Both the position numbers and the translations under genes were made by a program. The notes under the pieces were generated by a model. The model had not been told where the DNA came from. It saw only the letters and a program-made list of their open reading frames with translations, and searched no databases. 64,000 bases of DNA, from assembly GCF_039614765.1 (NCBI RefSeq), contig NZ_CP154879.1:496001-560000 (forward strand). Direction: 5' to 3'. Shown here one piece after another: positions 18,496 through 27,044 of the stretch (position 1 is its first letter; each line of letters opens with the position of its first letter). The stretch is from Castellaniella sp. MT123 (GTDB taxonomy: Bacteria > Pseudomonadota > Gammaproteobacteria > Burkholderiales > Burkholderiaceae_B).

Positions 18496-18511
18496 TTTGC
18501 ATGTTCCGGGA

Positions 18512-18542
18512 TGTCATTTCGTCAATTTTAGGTCGAATGACA
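18512..18542. promoter_or_regulatory. candidate Lrp-type operator
   Basis: TGTCATT (18512-18518) and AATGACA (18536-18542) form an inverted repeat around an AT-rich core, with flanking CG and GTC/GGTC bases also roughly symmetric. It sits 17 bases before the regulator's start codon and 77 bases before that of ornithine cyclodeaminase. Placement and symmetry fit a binding site for the adjacent Lrp-family protein. Confidence 0.5.
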
Positions 18543-18618
18543 CACATTGTTGACGATAGTTATTGGCGGCGACTTCGAACATACTGAATCCATCAGAAGG
18601 ATTCTTCAGGAGACGGCC

Positions 18619-19701
18619 ATGAAAACGCTGTTGACTTCGCCACCCCGGACACTTTTTCTGGATACCCATGATGTGGCCCGTCTGCTGGGTGTCATGGGTA
18701 TGCCGGCCGCCTTGCGCACGTTGGTTGACAGCCTGAAGGCGGATTATCTGCGCTGGCCTGTGTTCGACAAGGCGGCGCGGATCGCGGCCTATTCGGAACA
18801 GGGCACGATCGAGCTGATGCCGATCACCGATGGCTCGCTGTACAGTTTCAAATGCGTCAACGGGCACCCAGGCAATGAACGCCACGGTCTGCCCACCGTT
18901 ATGGCCATGGGGGCCCTGCTGGATTGCGATACCGGCATGATCCGCATGCTCAGCGAACTGACCCTGACCACCGCCCTGCGCACGGCGGCAACGTCCGTGC
19001 TTGCGGCCCGGGCGCTGGCGCGTCCGGACAGTCGTTCGATGGCCTTGATCGGCAATGGCGCGCAAAGCGATTTTCAGGCGATTGCCTTTCGCGCGCTGCT
19101 GGACATCGACGAGCTGCGTCTCTACGATATCGACCGTGGCGCATCGTTGCGCCTGCAAAACAACCTGCGAGCCAGCCAGCTGTCCGGGCCGCCGCTGCGG
19201 ATCCGGATCTGTGACTCGGTGGCCCAGGCGCTGCGCGGCGCAGATATCGTCACGACGGTCACCGCCTATCAGGGACAGGAACGGGTGCTGACGGCCGACA
19301 TGATCGAACCGGGCATGCACCTGAATGCCGTGGGCGGCGATTGCCCCGGCAAGACCGAACTGGATCCGGAGATCCTGCGGAGTGCCACCGTGTTCGTCGA
19401 GTTTCCGCCGCAGACCCGCAAGGAAGGCGAGATCCAGCAGATGCCGGCGGATTTTCCCGTCACGGAACTGTGGCGGGTGCTGGCGGGGCAGGTGCCTGGG
19501 CGCATCGATGATCGGCAGGTCACCGTATTCGATTCCGTGGGCTTTGCGCTGGAAGATTACTCCGCCTTGCGGTTCCTGCGGGCCGCGGCTTTGCAGCAGG
19601 GTATCGGCCGCTGGGTGGACGTCACACCGGGACAGAAGGATCCCCGGGATCTGTATGGCTGGCTGCTCGCTCAGGAACAGGTCGAACCGGTGCTCGACTG
19701 A
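18619..19701 (+). CDS. ornithine cyclodeaminase
   Basis: Ornithine cyclodeaminase/mu-crystallin family enzyme of 360 residues, predicted to convert L-ornithine to L-proline and ammonia with bound NAD. The NAD-binding motif ALIGNGAQSDFQAIAF lies near residues 141-156. The C-terminal VFDSVGFALEDYSALRF is typical of the family. ATG 18619 is chosen because CAGGAGA lies seven bases upstream; an open frame extends further 5' without family sequence. Arginase follows after 79 bases, so the pair would route arginine through ornithine to proline. Ketimine reductases in the same family are an alternative activity. Confidence 0.88.
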   Translation: MKTLLTSPPRTLFLDTHDVARLLGVMGMPAALRTLVDSLKADYLRWPVFDKAARIAAYSEQGTIELMPITDGSLYSFKCVNGHPGNERHGLPTVMAMGALLDCDTGMIRMLSELTLTTALRTAATSVLAARALARPDSRSMALIGNGAQSDFQAIAFRALLDIDELRLYDIDRGASLRLQNNLRASQLSGPPLRIRICDSVAQALRGADIVTTVTAYQGQERVLTADMIEPGMHLNAVGGDCPGKTELDPEILRSATVFVEFPPQTRKEGEIQQMPADFPVTELWRVLAGQVPGRIDDRQVTVFDSVGFALEDYSALRFLRAAALQQGIGRWVDVTPGQKDPRDLYGWLLAQEQVEPVLD

Positions 19702-19780
19702 TAGCTGACGTCGGTCCGGCGCCCGGGTATCCTGTCCGGACCAGGGGCTTGGACGCCGACTGCAACTTTCAGGAGAGATC

Positions 19781-20698
19781 GTGACGACCGTCATTGGACT
19801 CATCGGAGCACCGACCGACATCGGCGCCGGAACCCGGGGCGCCTCCATGGGGCCGCAGGCCCTGCGCGTCGCGGGGCTGGCCGAGGCGTTGCGGCATCAG
19901 GGGTGTGATGTGATCGATACCGGTGACGTGTCGGGCCCGGCCAACCCTTGGCAGCCTGCTGTCCAGGGGCATCGCCACCTGCCGCAGGTGATCCAGTGGA
20001 ATGCCCAGGTCTTCGAGGCGGTGTCCGTTCAGCTGGGCGCCGGCCGTCTGCCGCTGCTGCTGGGGGGGGACCACTGCCTGGCGGTCGGTTCGGTTGGTGC
20101 GGTAGCGCGTCATTGCCGCAGCCTGGGCCGGCCGTTGCGGGTGTTCTGGCTGGATGCGCATACGGATTTCAATACCGCGCAGCTGACGCCCAGCGGCAAC
20201 GTGCATGGGATGCCGGTCGCCTGCCTGTGTGGATTCGGCCCGCGCGAACTGGTCGATCTGGGGGGGAGCGGCCCCGCGCTGCGCCCCGATGAACTGCGCA
20301 TGATCGGTATTCGTAGCGTGGATGCGGGTGAGCGCCGGTTCGTCCACGAGCAGGGACTCGATATCTATGACATGCGCACCATCGACGAGCGCGGCATGCG
20401 CGCGGTCATGGAGGCCGCCCTGGACGGCCTGCCTGAACAGGCCCATATCCACGTCAGCTTCGACGTGGACTTCCTGGATCCGGATTATGCCCCGGGGGTG
20501 GGAACCACGGTGCGGGGCGGGCCGACCTGGCGTGAGGCACAGTTGTGCATGGAGATGCTGGCCGACACCGGGCAGGTGGGTTCCGTGGACATCGTGGAAC
20601 TCAACCCGGCGCTCGATGTGCGCAACGGCACGGCGAAGGTCGCGGTCGAACTGATCGAGAGCCTGTTTGGGAAATCGACGCTGATCCGTCGCCGTTGA
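19781..20698 (+). CDS. rocF: arginase
   Basis: Manganese-dependent ureohydrolase that splits arginine into ornithine and urea. The 305-residue protein has the metal-binding segments GGDHCLAVG, WLDAHTDFNT and SFDVDFLDPDYAPGVGT, and the arginase-type N-terminus GLIGAPTDIGAGTRGASMGP. The start is a GTG behind AGGAGAGA. Arginase is favoured over agmatinase or formiminoglutamase by that N-terminus and by the neighbouring ornithine cyclodeaminase. It converges with hpnE after three bases. Confidence 0.92.
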   Translation: MTTVIGLIGAPTDIGAGTRGASMGPQALRVAGLAEALRHQGCDVIDTGDVSGPANPWQPAVQGHRHLPQVIQWNAQVFEAVSVQLGAGRLPLLLGGDHCLAVGSVGAVARHCRSLGRPLRVFWLDAHTDFNTAQLTPSGNVHGMPVACLCGFGPRELVDLGGSGPALRPDELRMIGIRSVDAGERRFVHEQGLDIYDMRTIDERGMRAVMEAALDGLPEQAHIHVSFDVDFLDPDYAPGVGTTVRGGPTWREAQLCMEMLADTGQVGSVDIVELNPALDVRNGTAKVAVELIESLFGKSTLIRRR

Positions 20699-20701
20699 GT
20701 T

Positions 20702-21994
20702 TCAGCGCATCACGCGGTCGGCGGCCCGCAGACCGCTACGCACCGCGCCCTCCAGCACGGCCGGGTAGCCTGTGTCGGTCCAGTCGCCGGCCAATAGCAG
20801 TCCCGGCCAGGGCGTGATCGTTGTCGGCCGGCGCAGGCCTGGGACGGCATCAAAGGTCGCCCGCTTTTCCGTCACCAGCGCCTGTGCCTCGATGGAAGGC
20901 AAGGGGCGGGCAACCTGCGTCCGGATCTGGGACAGGATGCCTGTGGCGATATCGGCGGTGCTTCGATCCGCATAGCGATCCGCCGCGCTGACGACCACGT
21001 GGACCAGTCGTCGGTCCGCCGGGGATCGCGCGGTGGCGCTGCGGTCGAACAGCCATTGGCCCCAGGCCTCGCGATCCGGATCATCCCACAACAGCGCCAT
21101 GGCATGGCCGGAGTCCCATGGCTGGCTCAGCCGCAGTGTCAGCGTACCGATGGCGGCGTGTTGTGGCACGGACCAGGCATCCAGGTACTGTGCGGCGCGC
21201 GGCAAGGGGCTGATCAGGCGACGGGCCTCGCCGGGTGGGACAGCCAGGATCACGTGGTCATAGGATTCGCCGTCGATGGACCATCGTCCGTCGGGCTCGG
21301 GCGACAATGCATGGACCCGGCGAAAGCGCACATGGTCGCCCAGCAGCGCGCAGGCCTGAGCCGGCCAGAGATCATGCAGCCGGGACCGGGGAATGTACAG
21401 GCGGCTTGCCTGGGCGTCGTGTCCCAGGCTGTCGCGCAGGACCCGGGCGAACAGCTGTGCCTGAGCGCGGGCGATATCCGTGTTGGTCGCGGCCAGGCAC
21501 AGGGGACCCCAGAGACGCCGCAGCAACCCCGGCGGGCAGTCCAGCTGCCGCAGCCAGTGCGCCACTGTCGTCCATGGATCGATCGCGTCCGGATCGAGCG
21601 CGCACAGGACGCGCAGCAGGTGCCGGCGGCCGTGCCAGCCGTCCAGCCCTCGGCCGCCGATCAGGGCGCCCAGCCGGTGTGCTGGAGCGGGCAGGGGCCA
21701 GAAACGCAGGCGCAGCTGGCGGTCCGCGGACTGCAGGGCCAGCGGCTGCGCATGGCAGACGTCCTCGGGATCGACCCTCAACGATCGCATCAATCCCAGG
21801 GTTTCGCGGTAGGCGCCCAGCAGGAGATGCTGTCCGTTGTCGATCGACTGGCCAAGTGCCGGGGGATCGATCGGACGTGCCCGACCTCCGGCCTGGGGCG
21901 CGGCTTCGTAGATGTGGACCCGATGATTCGCCTGATGCAGATGCACGGCGGCGGCCAGCCCGGCCCACCCGGCCCCTACGACGGCTGTCTTCAT
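20702..21994 (-). CDS. hpnE: hydroxysqualene dehydroxylase HpnE
   Basis: FAD-dependent amine-oxidase-like protein of 430 residues, assigned as HpnE, which reduces hydroxysqualene to squalene in the three-step bacterial route. It has the N-terminal dinucleotide motif AVVGAGWAGLAAAVHL, a GGRAR segment, and the C-terminal FAD-binding region LLLAGDWTDTGYPAVLEGAVRSG in its conserved order. Its ATG overlaps the hpnD stop. The reading frame continues upstream across hpnD, but that part is out-of-frame sequence, not a fusion. The hpnCDE order confirms the call. Confidence 0.92.
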   Translation of the reverse strand: MKTAVVGAGWAGLAAAVHLHQANHRVHIYEAAPQAGGRARPIDPPALGQSIDNGQHLLLGAYRETLGLMRSLRVDPEDVCHAQPLALQSADRQLRLRFWPLPAPAHRLGALIGGRGLDGWHGRRHLLRVLCALDPDAIDPWTTVAHWLRQLDCPPGLLRRLWGPLCLAATNTDIARAQAQLFARVLRDSLGHDAQASRLYIPRSRLHDLWPAQACALLGDHVRFRRVHALSPEPDGRWSIDGESYDHVILAVPPGEARRLISPLPRAAQYLDAWSVPQHAAIGTLTLRLSQPWDSGHAMALLWDDPDREAWGQWLFDRSATARSPADRRLVHVVVSAADRYADRSTADIATGILSQIRTQVARPLPSIEAQALVTEKRATFDAVPGLRRPTTITPWPGLLLAGDWTDTGYPAVLEGAVRSGLRAADRVMR

Positions 21995-22854
21995 GCCGCC
22001 AGACGGCGCACCAGCCCTCGGCCGCCGCCGACCCAGACCTTCCAGGCCAGCCAGAACTTCCGGATCGGCGTCAGCGCGATGCGCTGGTCCAGGACGTGCC
22101 AGCCGTCGCGTTCGATTTCGTCGAGCAGGGTCGCGTAGATGGCGGCCATCATCAGGCCAGGGCGCTGTGCGCGCCGGTCCGCTTCCGGCAGCAGGCGCAT
22201 CGCGTCGCGGTACAGCTGGCGGGCGCGCAGCGTCTGCTGACGCATCAGGGCCTGGAAGGCTTCGGTGTAGTTTCCGTCGAGCACGTCGTCGACCGAGACG
22301 CCGTGTTGCGCCATCTCGTCGGCGGGCAGATAGATGCGGCCGCGCCGCGCATCGTCGCCGACATCGCGGATGATGTTCGTCATCTGGAAGGCTAGGCCGA
22401 GTGTTTCGGCGTATTCCAGCGTGCGCGGGTCGGTGTAGCCGAAGATGCTGGCCGACAGGTCGCCGACCACGCCAGCCGCGCGCCAGCAGTACTGGCGCAG
22501 GGATTCCCAGTCGGGATAACGGAACTGGTCCAGGTCCATTTCCATCCCTTCGATGACGGCGTAGAACGGATCCGGGCGCAGGCGGCAGGACTGGATGTGG
22601 CGGGCCAGTGCGACGGCGACCGGGTGGTCCGGTGTGCCGTCGAACATCAGTGCCACCTGGCCGCGCCACCAGGCAAGCTTCATGCGCGCGACCGAGGCCT
22701 CGCTGATTTCGTCGACGATATCGTCGATCTCGCGGCAGAAGGCATATAGGGCAGTAATGGCCCGTCGTTGCTCGGGCGGCAGGAACAGGAAGGAATAATA
22801 GAAGCTGGAGCCGCTCTGGGCGGCCTTCTGCTGGCAATACTCGTCAGGACTCAT
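21991..22854 (-). CDS. hpnD: presqualene diphosphate synthase HpnD
   Basis: Squalene/phytoene-synthase family enzyme of 287 residues that condenses two farnesyl diphosphates to presqualene diphosphate. The two aspartate-rich motifs are visible: FCREIDDIVDE in the first helix pair, and MTNIIRDVGDDARRGRIYLP in the second, with a typical YSF(L)FLP N-terminus. It overlaps hpnC by 11 bases and hpnE by four, so the three are translationally coupled. Confidence 0.93.
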   Translation of the reverse strand: MSPDEYCQQKAAQSGSSFYYSFLFLPPEQRRAITALYAFCREIDDIVDEISEASVARMKLAWWRGQVALMFDGTPDHPVAVALARHIQSCRLRPDPFYAVIEGMEMDLDQFRYPDWESLRQYCWRAAGVVGDLSASIFGYTDPRTLEYAETLGLAFQMTNIIRDVGDDARRGRIYLPADEMAQHGVSVDDVLDGNYTEAFQALMRQQTLRARQLYRDAMRLLPEADRRAQRPGLMMAAIYATLLDEIERDGWHVLDQRIALTPIRKFWLAWKVWVGGGRGLVRRLAA

Positions 22855-23731
22855 GATGGCTGGGGAAATCGATGGCCGGGCGGGGTCGGCGCAATGCGCG
22901 CCAGCATAGCAGGAAGCCGTCGCGGCGGGTCAGGATGGGCCGGTCGGTGAAAGGGTTGTATTGGCCGGCCGCCAGTTTTTCCAGGATGCGCAGTCCCCCA
23001 TGAACGACCAGGCGTAATTCCAAACCGATGCGGCCCGGCAGGCGCCAGGCCAGCGGACTGCCGGTCAGCAGCGATCGGCGGGCCTGCTCGGCCTGCTCGC
23101 GCAGGACGGCTTGCCAGGCCGCCGGCACCTGCTGGGGCGGCGCGGCGCACAGCCCCTGCAGTCCCGGCAGCGTCACCTCGTGGCGGGCCAGGCAGTCCAG
23201 CGGGACATAGCAGCGGCCCTTGGCCTGATCCAAGGCAATGTCCTGGCAGAAGTTCACCCGCTGCAAGCCGGTGCAGATCGCGTCCGATTGCGCCAGATCG
23301 TCCATCGAGGTTGCGCCGAACAGATGCAGCATCAGCCGGCCGACCGGGTTGGCGGATCGCCGGCAGTAGTCCAGCAGGGCCGGTTCGTCGTCGTAGCTGA
23401 CGACGCTCAGATCCTGTGTGAAGGCCGACAGCAGATCCAGGAACGGCTGGATGGGCAGCCCGTGCTGGGCGATGGTTCCGCTCAGGCGCTCGAACATCGC
23501 CCGGTCCTCGGGGGACAGCGGTGCGCGGATCGTCCGGTGGCTGCCGATGTCCTGGATGGCGGCGCGCCAGGTCTCCAGCGCATCCAGCCGCGCCTGGGGG
23601 CTGGCATTGCCCTCGTCGGCCAGATCGTCCGCACCTCGGGCGAAGGCGTACAGATCGCGCACCGCCGGTCGCAGCCGGGCGGGTAGCAGGATGGACGCGA
23701 CGGGGAAGTTTTCGTAGTGATTGACGGCCAT
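22844..23731 (-). CDS. hpnC: hydroxysqualene synthase HpnC
   Basis: Second squalene/phytoene-synthase paralogue, 295 residues, predicted to turn presqualene diphosphate into hydroxysqualene. The first acidic motif is FARGADDLADEG and the second region is RVNFCQDIALDQAKGRCYVPLD. The start at ATG 23731 (MAVNHYENFPVAS) matches the family; an earlier ATG at 23785 lies in the intergenic region. It is the first gene of the hpnCDE operon and divergent from alr. No squalene-hopene cyclase is present in the window, so the end product (hopanoid, or squalene itself) is undecided. Confidence 0.92.
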   Translation of the reverse strand: MAVNHYENFPVASILLPARLRPAVRDLYAFARGADDLADEGNASPQARLDALETWRAAIQDIGSHRTIRAPLSPEDRAMFERLSGTIAQHGLPIQPFLDLLSAFTQDLSVVSYDDEPALLDYCRRSANPVGRLMLHLFGATSMDDLAQSDAICTGLQRVNFCQDIALDQAKGRCYVPLDCLARHEVTLPGLQGLCAAPPQQVPAAWQAVLREQAEQARRSLLTGSPLAWRLPGRIGLELRLVVHGGLRILEKLAAGQYNPFTDRPILTRRDGFLLCWRALRRPRPAIDFPSHHES

Positions 23732-23820
23732 GATCCGGCAGTATACTGAGCCTCGGCAAACCGTTGGCCACGTCGGGCGAGGCATTCCGTGCTTCGCTGT
23801 TCTTGTTTTTTGGGGATTTC

Positions 23821-24939
23821 ATGCCGCGTCCGATCCTCGCGACCATCGATACCACCGCTCTGGCTCACAATCTGCAAACCGTCGCCCGGCGACTGGGACA
23901 GGATACTTCCGGTGTGGGCACGCCGTCGATCTGGGCCGTCATGAAGGCGCGCGGATACGGCCACGGCATCGAGGCCGCCCTGCGCGGCTTCGAACAGGCC
24001 GACGGCTTGGCCATGCTCGATCTCGACGAGGCCGTGCGTTGTCGCGAACTGGGCTGGGCCGGGCCGCTGCTGCTGCTCGAAGGCTTTTTCGAACCCGCCG
24101 ATCTGGACGTTCTGTCCCACTATCGTGTCGGCACCGCCATCCATTGCGCCGAACAACTCGATATGCTCGAATCCGGGCAAATAAGCGCGCCGATCGATGC
24201 GTTCGTGAAGTTGAATACCGGCATGCATCGGCTGGGTTTCCAGCCGGGTGAATACCAGGATGCATTCGTCCGCGCCCGGGCCCTGCGGGACGGCGGTGTG
24301 CTGGGGGCCGTGGGCAAGATGACCCATTTCGCGCGGGCCGACGATGATCCCGTCGTCACCCGGGATCAGCTCGACTGTTTCAACCGGGTGACCGAATCCC
24401 TGCCCGGACCGGTCAGCGTCTGCAATTCCGCGGCCACACTGACCCCCGGACTGGCTGCGGGGGTGCCGGGCGATTCGCAGTGGGTGCGTCCGGGCATTTG
24501 CCTGTATGGCGCGTCCCCTTTTGCCGACCGGCCCGCTGAATCCTTCGGTCTGCGGCCTGCCATGACACTCAGCACCCGGCTGATCAGCACCCACACCGTG
24601 CCGGCTGGTGGGGCCGTCGGCTATGGGCAGATCTTCCGCGCATCCACAGACATGCGCGTGGGCGTTGTTGCGTGCGGCTATGCCGACGGCTATCCGCGGC
24701 ATGCCGTCACAGGGACACCGATCACCGTGGCCGGCGTGCGCACGCGGCTGGTCGGGCGTGTTTCCATGGACATGCTGGCCGTCGATCTGGATCCGGTCCC
24801 CGGGGCCGGTGTCGGCGCGCCGGTCGTGCTGTGGGGGCAGGGTGGTCCTTCCGTCGACGAGGTCGCGGCCTCGTGCGGTACCATCGGCTATGAACTTCTG
24901 TGTGCGGTGGCGCCGCGTGTGCCGCGCCGCGAGTTGTAA
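23821..24939 (+). CDS. alr: alanine racemase
   Basis: PLP-dependent racemase of 372 residues providing D-alanine for peptidoglycan. The PLP lysine is K42 in AVMKARGYGHG. The family usually reads VKAxAYGHG, so the Met before the lysine and the Arg-Gly after it are slightly unusual. The second catalytic tyrosine lies in AVGYGQIF, and the C-terminal TIGYELLCAV is conserved. I take ATG 23821 because it gives the typical start MPRPILATID. The gene is divergent from hpnC; a TATACT at 23742-23747 with TTGACG 15 bases upstream is a possible, short-spaced promoter. Confidence 0.93.
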   Translation: MPRPILATIDTTALAHNLQTVARRLGQDTSGVGTPSIWAVMKARGYGHGIEAALRGFEQADGLAMLDLDEAVRCRELGWAGPLLLLEGFFEPADLDVLSHYRVGTAIHCAEQLDMLESGQISAPIDAFVKLNTGMHRLGFQPGEYQDAFVRARALRDGGVLGAVGKMTHFARADDDPVVTRDQLDCFNRVTESLPGPVSVCNSAATLTPGLAAGVPGDSQWVRPGICLYGASPFADRPAESFGLRPAMTLSTRLISTHTVPAGGAVGYGQIFRASTDMRVGVVACGYADGYPRHAVTGTPITVAGVRTRLVGRVSMDMLAVDLDPVPGAGVGAPVVLWGQGGPSVDEVAASCGTIGYELLCAVAPRVPRREL

Positions 24940-24960
24940 TTCTGACCTCGAGGACCCCTC

Positions 24961-25677
24961 ATGAAAAATAGCTGCGTGCTGGTCACTGGCGCGACCAAAG
25001 GGATCGGCTGGGCCGTCAGTCAGCGGCTGGCCGATCAGGGCTGTCATGTCGTGGGGCTGGCCCGCCATACCGCGGACATCGATTTCCCGGGCTATCTCTA
25101 TGCCTGCGATCTGGCCAACGCGGGCGAAACGGAAGAACTGCTGCGGGTCATCCGGGAAAAATATCCTGTCGATGCGGTGGTGAACTGCGTCGGGCCGGTG
25201 ATGCCGGAACTGCTCGGCGAGGTCGATCTGGCGTCGTTGTACCAGGCATTCGATCTGAACGTGCGGGTGGCCGTGCAGGCGGTGCAGGCCTTCGTGCCAG
25301 GCATGAAGGCGCGCAAGGCTGGCCGCATCGTCAATCTGTGCGGGCGCGCGGTCTATGGTTCGGTTGGCCATACCAGCTATTCGGCGGCCAAGAGCGCCTT
25401 GCTGGGGTGCACCCGGACCTGGGCACTGGAACTTGCGCCTTACGGAGTCACGGTCAATGCCGTATCCCCGGGGCCGGTCGAGACCAGCCTGTTTCGTGCG
25501 GAATGCCCGGTCGGCAGCGACGCCGAACGCGCCGTGCTGGCCAGCATTCCCATGGGACGCCTGGCCCAGGCCGACGAGGTCGCCGCCGCCGTGGTGTTCC
25601 TGCTTAGCGATCAGGCGGCGTTCATCACCGGACAGGAACTGGGCGTGGACGGCGGCGGCAGCCTGGCGGGCCGCTGA
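24961..25677 (+). CDS. short-chain dehydrogenase/reductase, FabG-like
   Basis: Classical SDR of 238 residues with the cofactor motif TGATKGIG at residues 9-16 and the catalytic Tyr140 and Lys144 in HTSYSAAK. The C-terminal VDGGGS is FabG-like. The catalytic serine, normally about 13 residues before the tyrosine, is not present: Cys127 and Gly128 occupy that place in VNLCGRAVYG. Activity may therefore be altered or retained through the cysteine. It lies between alr and radA and its stop overlaps the radA ATG (TGATG). The substrate is unknown. Confidence 0.85.
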   Translation: MKNSCVLVTGATKGIGWAVSQRLADQGCHVVGLARHTADIDFPGYLYACDLANAGETEELLRVIREKYPVDAVVNCVGPVMPELLGEVDLASLYQAFDLNVRVAVQAVQAFVPGMKARKAGRIVNLCGRAVYGSVGHTSYSAAKSALLGCTRTWALELAPYGVTVNAVSPGPVETSLFRAECPVGSDAERAVLASIPMGRLAQADEVAAAVVFLLSDQAAFITGQELGVDGGGSLAGR

Positions 25678-27032
25678 TGGCCAAGGCTCGGACACTGTTT
25701 CTTTGTACCGATTGTGGCGGAACCAGCGCCAAATGGGAAGGCCGGTGCCCGCATTGCGGCGCCTGGAACACGCTGCAGGAAACCCGCGAATCCGCGACGG
25801 CGGCGACGCACCGCTTCGCCCCGCTGGCGGCGGCGACCCCGGTGCGGCGCCTGGCCGAGATCGAGGCGCGCGAGCAGGTCCGCAACCCGACCGGCATCGA
25901 GGAATTCGACCGGGTGCTGGGCGGGGGGCTGGTCGCGGGCGCCGTCGTGCTGATCGGCGGAGACCCGGGTATCGGCAAATCCACGCTGCTGCTGCAGGCG
26001 CTGGCCAGTCTGGCCGAGCGCGGCTCGGTGCTCTACGTCACCGGCGAGGAATCCGCCGAGCAGGTTGCCCTGCGGGCCCAGCGGTTGGGCGTCTCCGGCG
26101 AAGCCGTCGATCTGCTGGCTGAAATCCGGCTCGATCAGATCATCGGCACCCTGATGGATCGTCGGCCGGAGGTCGCCGTCATCGATTCCATCCAGACCCT
26201 ATATTCCGGCGAGCTTTCGGCTGCGCCGGGTTCTGTGTCCCAGGTTCGCGAATGCGCGGCCCAACTGACGCGCGTGGCCAAACAGACCGGCATCACCCTG
26301 ATCCTGATCGGCCACGTCACCAAAGACGGTGCGCTGGCCGGCCCCCGTGTGTTGGAACACATCGTCGATACAGTCCTGTACTTCGAAGGGGATACGCATT
26401 CGTCCTTCCGGCTGGTGCGCGCCATCAAGAACCGTTTTGGCGCGGTCAACGAACTGGGCGTGTTCGCCATGACAGACCGGGGTCTGCGCGGGGTCAGCAA
26501 TCCGTCGGCCCTGTTCCTGGCGGGGCATTCACGACAAGTGGCCGGTTCCTGTGTCATGGCGACGCAGGAAGGCACGCGGCCGCTGCTGGTCGAGGTCCAG
26601 GCCCTGGTCGATACGGCCCACGTGCCCAATCCCCGGCGCCTGTCGGTCGGCCTGGAAGGCAGCCGGCTGGCGATGCTGCTGGCAGTGCTGCACCGTCACG
26701 CCGGCGTGGCGACCTTCGATCAGGATGTGTTCGTCAATGCGGTGGGCGGTGTGCGCATCATGGAGCCGGCGGCCGACCTGGCCGTGGCGCTCGCGATCCT
26801 GTCCTCCATGCGTGACCAACCGCTGCCGTCGGGGTTGCTGGCGTTTGGCGAGATCGGCCTGGCCGGCGAGGTCCGCCCCGCGCCCCGGGGGCAGGAACGT
26901 CTTCGTGAGGCGGCCAAGCTGGGCTTCGGGATCGCCATCGTGCCGCGCGCCAATCTGCCCCGTCAGCCCATCGAGGGCCTGGAGATCCGGGCGGTGGACC
27001 GCGTCGAGGACATGCTGGGTGTGCTGCATTGA
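25677..27032 (+). CDS. radA: DNA repair protein RadA
   Basis: RadA/Sms is a RecA-related helicase that promotes branch migration during recombination. The 451-residue protein has the N-terminal zinc finger C10-x2-C13...C24-x2-C27. It also has Walker A GGDPGIGKST from about residue 94, the hallmark KNRFG motif (AIKNRFGAVNELG), and a C-terminal Lon-like domain. The start overlaps the SDR stop by one base. The downstream TSUP permease gene starts 12 bases after its stop. Confidence 0.96.
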   Translation: MAKARTLFLCTDCGGTSAKWEGRCPHCGAWNTLQETRESATAATHRFAPLAAATPVRRLAEIEAREQVRNPTGIEEFDRVLGGGLVAGAVVLIGGDPGIGKSTLLLQALASLAERGSVLYVTGEESAEQVALRAQRLGVSGEAVDLLAEIRLDQIIGTLMDRRPEVAVIDSIQTLYSGELSAAPGSVSQVRECAAQLTRVAKQTGITLILIGHVTKDGALAGPRVLEHIVDTVLYFEGDTHSSFRLVRAIKNRFGAVNELGVFAMTDRGLRGVSNPSALFLAGHSRQVAGSCVMATQEGTRPLLVEVQALVDTAHVPNPRRLSVGLEGSRLAMLLAVLHRHAGVATFDQDVFVNAVGGVRIMEPAADLAVALAILSSMRDQPLPSGLLAFGEIGLAGEVRPAPRGQERLREAAKLGFGIAIVPRANLPRQPIEGLEIRAVDRVEDMLGVLH

Positions 27033-27044
27033 TGGACGCCGGCA

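Noticed and set aside
20702-22837. Apparent 711-residue hpnD-hpnE fusion
   Set aside because: The upstream part is hpnD read in the wrong frame. Both proteins have their own start and overlap by four bases.
23742-23747. TATACT as a firm alr promoter -10
   Set aside because: The only TTGACG upstream is 15 bases away and overlaps the hpnC start codon, so it is mentioned only as a possibility.
23482-25695. 737-codon minus-strand open frame across hpnC, alr and the SDR gene
   Set aside because: It runs antisense to alr and the SDR and out of frame with hpnC, and has no recognisable domain.
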